Shown piece by piece: positions 1 to 14,000 of a DNA stretch of 60,000 bases. The notes under the pieces were generated by a model. The model saw nothing but the letters and a program-made list of their open reading frames with translations. It was not told the origin of the DNA and searched no databases. Position 1 is the stretch's first letter, and each line of letters starts with the position of its first letter. The DNA is from Membranipora membranacea (Eukaryota > Bryozoa > Gymnolaemata > Cheilostomatida > Membraniporidae). A program made the position numbers and the translations under genes. The stretch is from the NCBI GenBank assembly GCA_914767715.1, contig OU612069.1, positions 21,823,387-21,883,386 of the forward strand. The letters are read 5' to 3'.

Positions 1-2099
1 ACACAGCGAATAGTGACGCAGCGACACAGCGACGCAACAAATAGTTTGCAAACTAGGGGTTCACTGATTTGTTTGTAAACCGAATTATGACGTAAAGACA
101 TGCACCGGATCAAGACGTAATAATGAGGATGTAAATTGCTCGTGGTAAATTGAAGAGGTAAAATAAATGACAAATGATAATGGTAGGCACATAGGCGGCA
201 GCTACCAGGAGGAGCGAATGATAGTATAACCTGTGAGAAGTTATCGAAACTCACATGGGAGCGGCGTAATTAACGTAGATTACATGACGATGATATTGTA
301 CTAAGAAAAAACAAAATAATCTAATCTATATAATACCAAAAGAATGAAGTTTCTAATGAGAGAATAGAGTTAAATAATTACTTGAAAGTAGAGAGGATCC
401 CTGAAATTTCCTGCCTGGCTTGTTGACTGTTTACTGGTTGACCACAAATTGCCCAAAAATTTGAAATTTAACAGTTCTTGGCTCAAAAGTGCAAAGTTCA
501 AGCAAATAAGAATTTGCAAGTGGCCTATTGGCTGTAGTATATTTGTTTTGTGCCATTTATAGTGATTAGCTTTGGAACCATAGAAATTTCTATAAAGCAG
601 AATTGAATCATTGCTATTTCTATTGAGCCAGATTTTTGCCCAGGCACTCAGGCTAAAATGATTTGCTCAGGTATGACTGCCTCTATTAGATATTAGCCTT
701 TGAACCATAGAAATTTAATTTGAGCAAATTTTAACCATTGAAATTTCTATTAAAGCAGATAATCTTACACATATTGCCCAGGCACTTAGGCTTTATTAAG
801 TTGCTCTGAGGAGTGATTGAGGATTGCACATAAACAAACTATGTCTATTGGATTGAATAAAAATGGCTAGAAAAAGCCAAAAACCTGTGCTGGCTGTTGC
901 AAGTTTTCTATGTCATAGCATCAACTGCTGGTTTTCATATTGCTCCCAAAGAGAAGATCAGGTATGAATCTAGTTAAGTTGACAATATTTGAAGGTGGAT
1001 GGGCAAAACTGTAGGTGTTTATTGTGTGCAAAAATAGGGCTCAGCTGCCACATAAGTTGTCAGAAGTCCCCTATGAGAGTTGCTTCATGGGCATTACCTT
1101 AATACCACCTCCAAACCTATCGGTTTTTTGGTGGGATCAAAGTAATTTTGCAACCAATAAACAGCCTTGTTTACAAAATTGTTGTTTTAGTGATTCAACT
1201 TTACCCACATTCATCTAGGCGGGAAGAAAATTTTTTTTGAGCAGAAAGAGACAGGATTGTTCATTTTTGATTGGTAAGTAGAAACATGCATATTCACAAT
1301 CTTTACAACTCACAATATTCTCTCCTCATGTTATTTTTGCATATGCTCATAGAAAATATTACCAAGTAAGCACAAGGGAGAAATAGTAAATTAAGTTGTC
1401 AGTGTGATACTTTTTTTTGGATGAACAACTCAACTGCCAACAACATTCATCATTATTATTATTCATTCATCATCATCTTCTTGAGTTGAGATGTCATCAT
1501 CAAGGAGTCCTAACCTAACTGTGATGTTTTGCTGCTTGTGCATTCGTCTGGTTTGTGGCGTTGTGTTATTGGGGACTGAAATAAAATTGATACATTGATT
1601 GTTGTAATGTATTGGATTGATGTTAGTTTAGTAGGTAGGCATTCTATAATGGCCCAAGTTTGTGCGAGTCCAGTGGTGAGTGGTTGACCACTCCACTGTG
1701 ACTGGACTACAGAAGGCCTTTAGTTAGAAACATACTTAGACAAGGCCAGGAGGTCTGCAACCAAGGAGCTCTGAGGGAGTTCATTGCTACAGTACCTCTC
1801 TTGGTTTGTGCAAGCTGCAAAGTCCAAACTGTCCTTGGTTTAACTGGCTCAGTTCCTTTTCTTAAAACATACAACCAAGAATTTTGTTGCCAGAGGACAT
1901 GGTTTGGTAGTGGATCTGCCTGATGATCAGAGTTGGGTGTTGATTCTTCAAAAAACAAGTGAAGGCATGCGTCAAATGAAGTAAGCTGACTTCTCCGGCC
2001 AAGCACAATGTGATAACAGTGAGTAAGACTGGGTTATCATGTATACCTTATTGCCAATTGTTTTTTCTTATACAGAAGAAGTGAAGATCTATCATCACA
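1..2099. other. Upstream region of the STAG gene, no gene recognised
   Basis: I see no convincing coding exon here. The longest reading frame (minus strand, about 1707-2006) has no recognisable motif. The first 50 bases contain short GCGACACAGCGACGC-type repeats. A splice acceptor (tacag, about 2071-2075) lies just before the STAG start codon, so at least one 5' untranslated exon and the promoter probably lie in this stretch. I could not place the transcription start. Confidence 0.4.
565..810 (+). repeat. Imperfect tandem direct repeat, about 120 bp, two copies
   Basis: Two diverged copies follow each other. Both contain a stretch reading GAACCATAGAAATTT (about 577 and 702) and, about 50-70 bases later, TTGCCCAGGCACT followed by AGGCT (about 637 and 774). 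The rest between the anchors differs by small insertions and deletions. It lies upstream of the STAG gene, and nothing suggests it is coding. Confidence 0.5.
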
Positions 2100-5000
2100 A
2101 TGCCAGGAGCAAGAAGAGCAAAAACTGCAGCTAGGGAGAATCTGTCTCAGCAGCAGACTCCCACTCAGAGACGAGGCAGAGATAGACAGGACTCAGGTAT
2201 GACTAGTACAAGAATACATGAGACTGTCCGACCAGTTCACCTGGGATAGCGGCATAAGGTGTTTGTTTGTATTGCTGTCAAAAATGGATTGCCTTGAGGA
2301 AGGATACCAGAGAAGAGGATACCTTAACAGCTTTAGAGTTTAGTTTAGCTAGTCAACTAGCACCAATTTTTTGCTGAGGTAGAAGTAATAGGATCGAGTG
2401 AATGTAAGCTAGCGATAAGTTTCACTATTTTAAGCCTGTGTGAAGTGGCAAACTTAACCTCCTGTGCATAATTAACTATGTGGTAGTATCTAGCATAGGT
2501 GAATGGATGGTCTAAAGGTCTCGCTTGTTGCAGGGAATACGGTTATAGGTAGATGTCTTTGTGGCCTTTTCAACATTGATGAGATGGACAGTGCTTTTCT
2601 TGGGCATTATTGTACAACAGGGGATTTCAATTTTCTTTTTTTGAGCAGCTATACTACCAGACTTAATATCTAGCATTAAATCGGTAGCTAGCATCGACTG
2701 CTCCTGTTTAGACACACGAGCCATGCCACAATATGCCTACTTAGTATTGCATGTTGGCTAGATGATTTTTTGACTGGAGAACTGCTGTATGGCAATACAT
2801 TACAATAATCACTCTTCTTTCTTTAACTCAGGTTCTGGAGGTGATGAAGATGAGGCTGACCTGATGCCACCCCCACCTCGACAAAAGAAGAGAATCAATC
2901 AGAATGTAACTCAGTCTAAATCCTCAGCTCCCATCTCTAAGAGTATAATGGCCGGGAGAGCTGATATAAGGGTGAGATTATCTCCCCTTTCTAACTCTGT
3001 CTGTATGATCTCCTTACTTATACAATCTGTTGGTTTCACAGTGGCAGAGGACGTTTGATTGGCTAAAGTGTTGTTGAGGATTTAATGGCGATTCAAACTG
3101 ATATCTAGATCTTGATGGGTGGGTGTTTTACACTGAGGACGTGATATACTATTGCCTGTATATCTCTGATCGATAGAGAGTTAACTTATTCATTAAGCAT
3201 GAGTACCTTCACAAGGAATTTGGTGTGGTGACCCAAGTTTAATTTTATTAAATAAGGGAGTTCCATGTTAGGTACTCTTACTTATTTGACTCTAACGGCC
3301 ATAGATACACATGATAATAGTGTAGTCTCGATGTCAGTGTGTGAATGTTTAGTAGTCATACACTATGGTTCCATGGGTCGATTTTGTGGTTCACTCCAAT
3401 TTCGAATTGTTAGAATCCAGTGGATTCTAACCATTCCCATGATGGGAAAATCATGAAAAGAATCTGCCGCGGCCGAGACATGAACGGCCGCCCGCGTTAA
3501 ATCCTTTTGAAGGCATTGTGTGCAAGCGCCGCTAACCATTCAGCCCCATTCAGCCACGACGCCAATTAGGAAATGGGTCGAATAAACACGGTTTGGATAT
3601 TCGCGGCCAAAAAGTCATTCGTCACAATCGGAATTTGACTTTAATGCTATTTCCATGGGGCGATTACTACCGAAATCCTTACATAATCGATCCATGGAAC
3701 CATAGTGATATTGATACTCAGAACTCAGAAGAATTCATTATCCAGGCATCTGATGTCAAACTCCAATCCTATAGCCTCATCGCATATGTGCTCGTGGCAT
3801 CTAGAACACATCTTCTAAATCTGTCTTAATGCAAATTTGAGTCTAATGCATCTGTGAGGTATCTGGCTATGAAAGCTATGACTATGTATTATATGAATAT
3901 TGATTATGTTTGTTTACAGTCTATGGCAGGTGATTGGGTAGAGTTATATAAGTCAGACAGAGATGGTGGATTACTTCAGATGTTTCAGCTATTTATCGAG
4001 GTCTCAGGTTGTAAGGGTGTTATAGATGAAGAGATGCAGGCTAACCTCGAGTTCGCTGAGATCATCAGAAAAATGACAGAGGAGTTCGACGAGGTTTGTA
4101 AATCAAGAATTTGGCAATTTTTCACGTCGGTACTGGCTGTGTTGACAAAATTAACATGTTTTCTCATTATTGTTGGTAAACAAACGAAATGGCACAGAAG
4201 ATCCAAACTGACATAATTCGATATGAAAACTCGTTCATGATAAAACATTGAAAGCTGATGTTGTACTGGTATTCGATTGATTCATTTCTATCAAGTCAAC
4301 CGTATACCAGAACAACATCAGCTTTCAATGTTTTGTGGAGACTAAAAGAGAAGAAATTATATAGGTATACTGCAGATGAAAAATCAGATCAAAAAGTATG
4401 AGTAATTTTTATCTGTCGCATAAATTGCATCATGGTAATGCCATGAATATTCGTGAAAGTAAAAGGTTGCCTCTTCCCACATTCTTGAAATAGTGAAATT
4501 CATTACTAGCTGACACTTAAAACAAGCCCCTTAGCTTAGTGAATATTGGGGCTAGCTAACATCAAGTCACTCCAAACTACCCAAGCTATAAGCTTAAAGT
4601 TACTCCTCCAAGGTAACTAAACTTTTTCATAAACCCCCACCATTATTTACTCCGTTTCACACATCGTATGTTTGGAAGAGTCCTCAGAGTACCCCCTTAC
4701 TCAGCACACATATAAGAAGCTCAGATCTAACCTTACCGTTATCTAACTCTGATTATCTGTTTGTAGGAGTCGTCAGAGTATCCCCTAACTCAGCACACAT
4801 ATAAGAAGCTGAGATCTAACCTCGCTGACTTTGTACAATGGGTCATCAAACTGTGTCAGAATAACTTTATATATGACGGATATATGATAGATAATATCTC
4901 CAGTTTCCTTACTGGGCTCACCGATTCTCAAGTTAGAGCATTCAGACATACAAGTACACTTATCAGTAAGTCTTTTCTATGAGTAAGTAACTCATATCAG

Positions 5001-8000
5001 TCAGTTGTGATTATAAGCAAGTCATTTTTTACAGTAAGTCATCTTCACAGGCGGCAACAATTTGGTTGCTGCCAGATGGACTCAACATGCATAGATTGTT
5101 AGCCTGTCGAGTTTTGTGCAGTTTCAGCTGCCGGGATTACAGGAAATTCTCTGGTGGCAGCAAGATGGTCTTGAAAAGAATGCTCTGAGTTATATTCCCT
5201 GTCATCCAGGGTATCCTATTGGAGATTCTGGCACTGACGCTCCTATGGGGGATTCTGGCACTGATGCCCCTATGGGAGATTCTGGCACTGACGCTCCTCT
5301 CCTATGGGAGATTCTGGCACTGACGCGCCTATGGGAGATTCTGGCACCGACGCTCCTATGGGAGATTCTGGCACTGACGCTCCTATGGGAGATTCTGGCA
5401 CTGACGCTCCTATGGGAGATTCTGGCACTGACGCTCCTATGGGAGATTCTGGCACTGACGCTCCTATGGGAGATTCTGGCACTGACGCTCCTATGGGAGA
5501 TTCTGGCACTGACGCTCCTATGGGAGATGTTATATGAATCACACAGCAATATCTTTGGCAGCAAGAGTAGTCCATTTTATTATTTGCATGTAGCAATAAA
5601 TTTCTTATTATAAAATATGATTTATTATATTCTTATAATTTAGCGATGAAGTTGATGACAGCTATAGTAGACATAGCTGTGACAGTAGAGAAAGCCAAAG
5701 ATAACGCTAAGCGTCAGTATGAGAGTGAGAAATCTAAACATCAGAGTAAGAAAGCCAGTGAGAGACTCAACGCCCTACAACACAAAAAATCTGAGGTAGA
5801 TTTATTTTATTGTCAGTGTGAGAGGAATATATTTATGTATTGAGGTAATTTGTCTTTATATAACTGCTGGTGTCCCTATCAGTTTTTTTGATTCAAGCTC
5901 TGTGAATGCTTTCCCTTTCCATTCGACTTCTGTGTTCATGAGCTCCCTGTTGGTTATCAGCAGGGAGGGTGGGGTATTCCCTCCCTGGTATCAGGATTAA
6001 ATCATCAATCAGTTTGGAGTTATTCACTCTCTGAACATGTAGTTCAGTGAGAGAGCAACTCCCAAAATGGTTGACATTGTTCCATTTCACTTCTCTGCCC
6101 AAATCATTTCCCAATATATTATGTGTATCCATACCACAATTTGAGTAAAAATACCAGAAATCCACTTCAGGATTCAACTACCAATTGATTTTCTGACATA
6201 ATCTGTTTTTTTTTTAATTATAGTTAGACCAGAACCACACAGAGCTGTTGAACATGCTGACGTTTATATTCCGTGGAGTGTTTGTATTCCGTTATCGGGA
6301 CGTGGTACCCGACATCAGGAGTATCTGCATTCAGGAACTCGGTCTATGGATCGTCAAACTTCCCTCTTTGTATCTGGAGGATTCGTATCTCAAATATCTC
6401 GGCTGGACTCTTTATGATCGGGTATGCTAAGTCTAGGTTTTATGATAAGTGAGATTATCATGTGTTGCAATCACTTACATGGAAACAAGCTGGCAAAAGG
6501 TGTGTTGCACTGGTGATTGAAATAAAAAGAAGTCAACAGCATTATTAAATGGAGATAAAATGAAAAGTTAGCCTGGATATATCTGAAAGTGGTATCTATC
6601 TATTTATGGATCTGTGTCACTAAGGTAACCGCGTATTGTGACATTGTGCTAACATTTACTCAACCGCTTTACTATATAGTCTCTAACCTCAACTTGCCAA
6701 GACTTTAAGTGCTAGCTAAAATTAGGTCACACTCAAACTAGCTAAACTAGAATCTAGCTAGCTAGCTAGATTCTAGCTAGGTTATTTTGATTTATATTAG
6801 TGACAATGTCTTCGAAGTCATGAATTCGATTTGAATCGACAACTATAATGTCAAAATACAGGCAGAGGTTTATTGATGATATATTCGAAAACTGGTTTCA
6901 ATTTACTTATCTTACAAATGTAAATCTTAAGTGTATAAGATAAAGAATAGGCTCGATTAACTTTGAATAGTTTCAGAATTCGATGGATGGGAGGGACATG
7001 CATGTTTTTTTGCAGGTCATATTTCAAATAGTTTATATAAACTTTGAACCCCAAAAAGGTGACCTTTCATCACCCAATTAAATTCCGACTTGCTGAGAAT
7101 TACTGATTATGTTGAGTTGTTGTCAAACTCATTGAGATTCAAAGCGCAGTTAACTTTTACTGTGCTATGTATGTGCCTTATCACCAGGACTAAATTTTAT
7201 TGTTGACATGTCTGGATGATGAAGATAAGGCTTATGTACAATGCTGATGAATGCTTGTTAATGATGCAGTCTGGTTAAAATGACATTCCTCAATTGTATT
7301 TTGTCAAGCTCAAGTAACAGTAAGCGGAGCGGAGTAATATTCCTTGTTACCGGATATAACCAAAGTTTTCACAAACATTCCCTTCCATTCTTATCCCTTA
7401 AAATTTCTAATTACAAATCTACCAGATATACAGTCAAATATTAAAAACCAAGGGGAGTAGAGATTTTGCGGGAGGAAATTGTTACTATTTGGCACATGCT
7501 TTATTAAGCTTACTTCAAAGCAAGCTATCAATTACTCACTCATTTGAAAAACCAAAGTTCAGTGGTAGCCAACATTAAGCCACCACACCCCCCAAACTAG
7601 CTAAATTAAACTCTAGCTAACATTTGCCTGTCTATGGTATATATCAAACATCATCACAACCTAGATGCTTGACTCTCCCTGCAGGTATCAGAGGTGAGAC
7701 TGACGTGCGTACGAGCGATTACCTCTCTGTATGAGCTGGAGGAGGAATATGATACCAAACTAGAGCTCTTCACAGCCAGGTTCAAGGATAGAATCGTGGA
7801 GATGACTCTGGATAAGGACTTTGAGGTGGCTGTGTCTGCTGTCAAACTCATGCTCGTCATCACCAGGTATGTGGGATATGAAGGTCTAAACACAATGAGC
7901 GCTTGTGACAGCAGAGGTCAACGAGTCAGCTGCTGCAACCTCAGATTGGAGGGCAGTTAACATGTCAGCACATTCTTAACGTGTAAACCTCTGCTGATCC

Positions 8001-11000
8001 CTGGAGGATTGCTGGGTATATAAAAACTAATTTAAGATCTGCTGAGGTTGCAATTGGTGTAACTGTCAGCACAATTTGTTGTAACAAGCATGGCTGCTGT
8101 TATGTCTATTTTTTATGGACATTATATAGCAAAAGTCTCTGTGAGAAAGGCCTCTAGGTAGATTGGGGTGTTTGAGGATTCGCCTTGGCATGTAATCTCC
8201 TTAAATGACGGTGTGCTCATTCATATTAAGGTTAATCCAGATCGGAGCTGAATAAGATCGGCCAAGTATAAATGCGTTGTAGAAATTCTTTGTTGTTTTG
8301 CTTCCACAATAAAGTGGAGTAGTTACCATGACCGCTAGGTTTGGGTATATATTTTATATTTTAACAGGAAAAATGGATCAGTGATGACTATGAGAGACGC
8401 TGAGAATGTGTATGAGCTTGTCTTCTCAAGTAACAGAGGTAACACAACTCCTCCTCTTCACCCAATAATATTCAGTTCATACTGCATTAGTTTAGAGTGG
8501 CATTATGAGTGAGCTTGCCTGCTCTAAAGGTGGAGGCTAAGCAGAAGACATAATATTGTGAAATAATCCTGAAATACACCAAGACCTGTATTCATGGAAG
8601 GAAAGCTCCTATTTTTCCTGGCACAAACTTACTGATCCCTGACAAGCCTGTAATGCTCCAGGGAGAAAATTAGCATAACAGATTTAACATTTCAGTACAT
8701 CGCATGTGTAATCCTCTCATTATAAAGAACTAATCTTTATAATAAAGCAGGGTTTTTACTTGATATCTTTCAGAATCAAAATTTGAAAAAGTCTGTATAA
8801 TGTGATAAATCCTTTGAATTTCTATCCAGTGGAGTGCTGGTTAATATATTGTTTTTAATAAAATGATTTTGAAATATAATGATATGTTTCACTGTAACAG
8901 GAGTAGCCCAGGCCGCTGCAGAGTTCCTGAACTTTAAGATGATAGACGGGCCTGAGGAGCAGGAGGATGGGTCGGAGACCCCGGCTAGAGGAAGGGGTAA
9001 GAAGTCAGGGGATACCTCCACACTAAACCACAGGAAGCTGAGGACTGTCGTACAATTCTTCCATGAGTCTGAGGTGAGAACCTATTCTCGAATCTAAATA
9101 CATTGAGGTAAAAGCACAATTTACAAGGTTGTTGTGATATGAGGGTATCAGCGGTGGTAAAGTGATCAAACAGCTTTCTAATGAGATTTTTGTGGCAATA
9201 CCGAATCAATTTCTTCTCACTTTAGAGAGGAATGTCTGATAGTGTAATGCCAGCCGTTTGAGCACTCATTCTATGTCAGCCATGCTTCTTGGAAAAGACA
9301 GAGATAGCTAGTTTATGTTTCTGAAAAACCATCATAATAAAACCGAGCACCTGATGAAGACTTACATAGTGTGTGCGATGTCAGTGTTCTTGATTCAAGT
9401 CATATTTGGTTCACAAATTTTGTTCATAATTGGCACTCCAACTGATAAAACACAACTTGGATCTGTATTACAATGGCATGCAAAGAGTTTCAATCGGAAG
9501 CAGCCAGTAATTATTGATGCTAGCTTTGAGTGTTACCGCTGTCAAGTAACATTATTTTCTGTTTGTTGCCAACAGTTACATGAACACGCCACATACCTGG
9601 TAGATGCATTATGGGATGTTAACCCGATGCTGAAAGATTGGAAAGCTATGACTGATCTACTGCTAGATGAGACGGTCAGAGATGATCGTAAGTTTTCTCA
9701 TGTGCTCTTTAGTTACTTTGCGACCCTTCTTTTTTGCCTTCTGTATTGTATTCAAACAATATTAGTATGAGATTCTCCCCCATAACAAGCGCCACTGAGT
9801 AAATGGTAACACCATTTATGCCTCTAGCTAAGCATCTGACATTTTGGACACTTCTGTTCATTGTTATATGTACCATTATGGACGATGTGTTGCTCTAATC
9901 ATTTATGGGTTGTCCGACCACACATGCTCATTTTTATAGAATGCATTTCCACAGTTGGGCTTACAGAGCAAGGTATTCTTTATTGCTCCATTGAGAGTGT
10001 TGACACTTAGGATTCAATTCGCCTTGTCTATGAGTCCTGGGTGAATAAATCATTCATATAATAAAATCACATAAGCCTAGTAGTCATGCTTTCTGTTTTG
10101 TTTACACAGCACTGAATCAGGACCAGGAGACTAGGCTGATAGATATAATGGCTTGTTGTGTACACCAGGCCTCTACAGGAGACTATCCTCCCGGACGAGG
10201 ATCTCTCACCAGAAAACTAACAGCTAAGGAGGCGAAACAGGCCAGAGATGATAGATACGATATGACTGAACACTTCATAGAGACTCTGCCTCTACTTCTC
10301 ACTAAGGTACAGATTTTTGTTTTATCAACTTTCACCCGACATGCTGATTTAAAAAGATTTTCATCCGAAACAGCAAGACTTTAGAAAACAAGTTGTACCA
10401 GCCCACCGTTATTGGTACATTCCTAGCTGTGATATTTAGAAATGCAGTTCGAAGTGTGAAATTTTGTGACCTTCATGTTTTGCTTTAAATCACATAGGTT
10501 GTTCATTGGCAATATGTAATTCTGTGAATGACCGTTATCATGAAAAGAAATAGTTAGGAAAATTGTTAGGAATTGTCTTCTTCTCTGTCATGGGGGACAA
10601 ATGATGAAAAAGAGTGAGCAGTAACCAACTGTGACAGAGAGTCTGCTCCTTATTTAAGATGTCTGTGTGTTTCATCGAATGTCAATATGGTGCTTTGCTG
10701 AAATAAACGGGTTGGTAAGATCAAGGAGTTAAAGACAGTTGTTAAATGAGTTGTCTTTCACTATGTTTCCAAGGTTCGATTTTGTAAGGATTTCGGGAGT
10801 AATCGCCCCATGGAAATGGCATTAAAATCAAATTCCGATTGTGACGAATGACTTTTTGGACGCGAATATCCAAACCGTGTTTATTCGGCCGATTTCCTAA
10901 TTAGCGGCTTGGCTGAATGGTTAGCGCTTGCACACAATGCCTTCAAAGGGATTACACGCGGGAGGCCGGGGTGCAAGTCCTGGCTGCGGCAGATTCTTTT

Positions 11001-14000
11001 CATGTTTTTCCCATCATGGGAATGGTTAGAATCCAGTGGATTCTAACCATTCGAAATTGGAGTGAACCACAAAATCGAACCTTGGAAACATAGTGATTAA
11101 CTCCTTGGTAAGATTCATGAGATTTATAACTTCTCATAATTACCCGTGTTTTTTTTGTATTTTTAGTACGGCTCAGATAAGGATAATGTGAATCATTTAC
11201 TGAGGATCACCACCCACTTTGATCTGGAGGTTTATACTAAGAGTCGTAAGGACAAACATCTACAGAGCTTACTCAGTATACTCAGAGATATAGTGGAGAA
11301 ACAGTCTGACCAGACGGTGAGTTAACATATTTAATCATCTGAACCCTGAAATCAGCTCAAGATTAAATGCGCCCATGAAATATAAGGCAACATTTAATGT
11401 GAAAACCGATCATTTGACATATATTCTATAATTACTACAACTATGCTGAGTGGGATCTCAAAGAACAGATTTAATATTAACCAAGGAAATCAATGGAACA
11501 GAACTTATACACACTTTGTTGTTTGGTTGATCAAAAGCATACAAAGAGAGGTTGATTAAAAATCCGGTGGCATATCACTCGCCCATCCCGAGGCATGGGC
11601 GGCGAAATATCAATGCCTTAATATCTGCGCCAATTTGCTCTCAGTTTGCAGGCAGGTCGGAGCACACCTGGGGGCCAACCAATCCCCAGTAGAAGATGGA
11701 CTGCAGTGGGATTCGAACCCACGACCTTCAACACTTGCGTGTTGAAGTCCGGCGCTCTTACCAACTGAGCCACCTCCTACTCCATTTCTGATTTGGTGAC
11801 AATGCCTGTTGCCGTGAAACTTGCCCACTATTCCTCAGCAAATTAAAGTGGGCCCTCCTGTGAGTCATGGTATGTTGATCGTACTAATTGATTCTATCGC
11901 TCTCATTATACTTATCTATAACAGACTCTACAGAGGTGTGCCGACGCTGTAGATTATCTATCTAATGAGGACTTTGCTATATCAGCTAAAGTAGACTTAG
12001 CCAAGTCAGCTCTGCTCGACAGTATCATCAAGAAATACAAGGACACATGGTTAGCCTGTATAGAAGAGGTTTGTGATATCATAGCTTATTATCTTAGTAT
12101 CTAGTTAGGGTATTTGCCGCTGCTGCTTTATATCAAGTTTGGAGCCACACTGCATATATTGTTGAGTGCTTTATTTATTCGTAGGGGGTTAGAAAATTCA
12201 GGAGAAATTGGTCAAATCATATCAGCAGCCAGTTTCTGACCCTTCTAGAGTGTTGAAATGGGTGAAACTTGATCAAACTTGGTGAGGTGTAGGAGAATGA
12301 AAATGGAGTATTATCCTCATTTTACACCTTTGGATAACAGTTTTTATTACACTTGCTACAATTGATTTTGTATGGTAGGTAATAGGTATTGATGCTGGCA
12401 TTCTGATCTCCTAGTGTTTTTGGTATATATTTACAGGGAGATTCCTCAGATGAAGCGATATACTCTCTGTACTCTGCCACTAAGAAGCTGCATGCATTCT
12501 CAGCAGTGTACACTATACATACTACTCCTATAATAGATATATGGGAGAGTATAGTCAGAACTCTCAAACAGGCCAGTCAGGTCCCAGATGAGGTAAATAG
12601 GATACATCATCAGCTCATACCAAAGACTTAGTTATAATAATATTATCATGTCTAGGGCTCATCGTCGATTTGCTTTTGGAATTGATTTTAGTGTGGTAAT
12701 TATCCAACCTAATGTGACCATAATAAAGGCTATGAGATGATTGGCTTTGGGAAGAGGGCCTTGTGTATAAATATCCCACAATGCAATATTCTGGAATTCC
12801 CAGTGAGATTTGGCCAATGATCGAATATTAGAGAATATCCTGATCTTCCTGTGAATTCCATGTCGAGTTGGATGATTGGAATTCGCACTATTACCTAGAA
12901 CCAATCAATTTTTTCAGGCAATGGTGAGCTAGCAAAGAAATATTGGCTTATAGACTCACCGAGTTGATTTTCTACCTTCCTTATAATTATTTTAGCTCAC
13001 AATTGTAGCAATTATGAAAAACGAGTAGAAAAAGTTGTGACAATTGCTATCTGTAGTTAAAATTTTTTTGAAGTATATGGTGCATACTTTATACGATGGC
13101 TGTCTGCTTATAGATAATAGTAGCAATGATAAGTATCGGAGCTAACATACTCCTCTGGCATCTTAAATCTATGGATAATAAAAGTCCTGAGAGCAAAGAG
13201 CTCAAATCACTGAAGAAGAAAACTAACAGTCTGATGAAGATACTTCAGTCTCTACTACTCGCGTCTAACGCTACCATACTCTCTGAGGTTGGTCTCCTAA
13301 TGGCAAACGATGTCTCGGCAGCTGGTTGTGGCATCTAATTATATGGCAGAATTTCAGCACTTTAACTAGTCTCCTAGAAGTGTCATCTTTTTTCTGTAGG
13401 CAGGTGATGTTGGGAGGTTTAGGCAATTTCATTTAGCTATACAGTATAAAAGCAATGTTTATTGGCCCTCGTAAGCCCTGTATTTAATGTTCATTGAATA
13501 CTATAGGTTGGAAACAAATCAAACTCCATTGACATTGAGTTGAGTAGGAAACTATAGAATGAATTTTTTGTGGACATTGTTCCCCTCTCCAGGTATTTTC
13601 TGTTATCTTATCTTCAACCCCTCCTGATAATTAATCAACACTTGGGGAAGATTATTAATGCATGTTTATTTTGACATTAATTTCACTGATGTATCAAATC
13701 AACCTTTGGTGAGTTGTAATGTTAGGAGCTATGTACTCTCTGAACTAAATGTTAGATGAGTGAACAACGCATATCTATAGCTTTGGATAAATTTTAATAT
13801 TGCTTGGGATTATTTAGTTAACTACTGACTTTGCTTCATAACGGAAATACTTTGACACTTTTTTGTCCTTAAGATGCTCACCTTTCAATCAGAATTTTGG
13901 CGGCTAGTCTGTTGTTCAGCACAGTGTTTATCCACGAGCCTCCCCCAAATGGTGTTCTAACTTCATGTAGATGTAGTTGTCTATAAATCATATCTGACTT

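Noticed and set aside
1707-2006. 99-codon minus-strand frame upstream of STAG
   Set aside because: No recognisable motif and no splice structure; a chance frame is the simplest reading.
5217-5528. Possible CRISPR-like array
   Set aside because: Units are contiguous with no unique spacers, and the window is animal DNA; it is a minisatellite.
5116-5613. Long overlapping frames on both strands
   Set aside because: They come from the 27-bp minisatellite in a STAG intron; flanking exons join in phase without them.
11699-11780. Functional tRNA gene on the minus strand
   Set aside because: A- and B-boxes are good, but the anticodon arm is replaced by a long hairpin and the acceptor stem does not pair.
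11610-11828. 72-codon minus frame
   Set aside because: It is the translation of a tRNA-headed SINE, not a gene.
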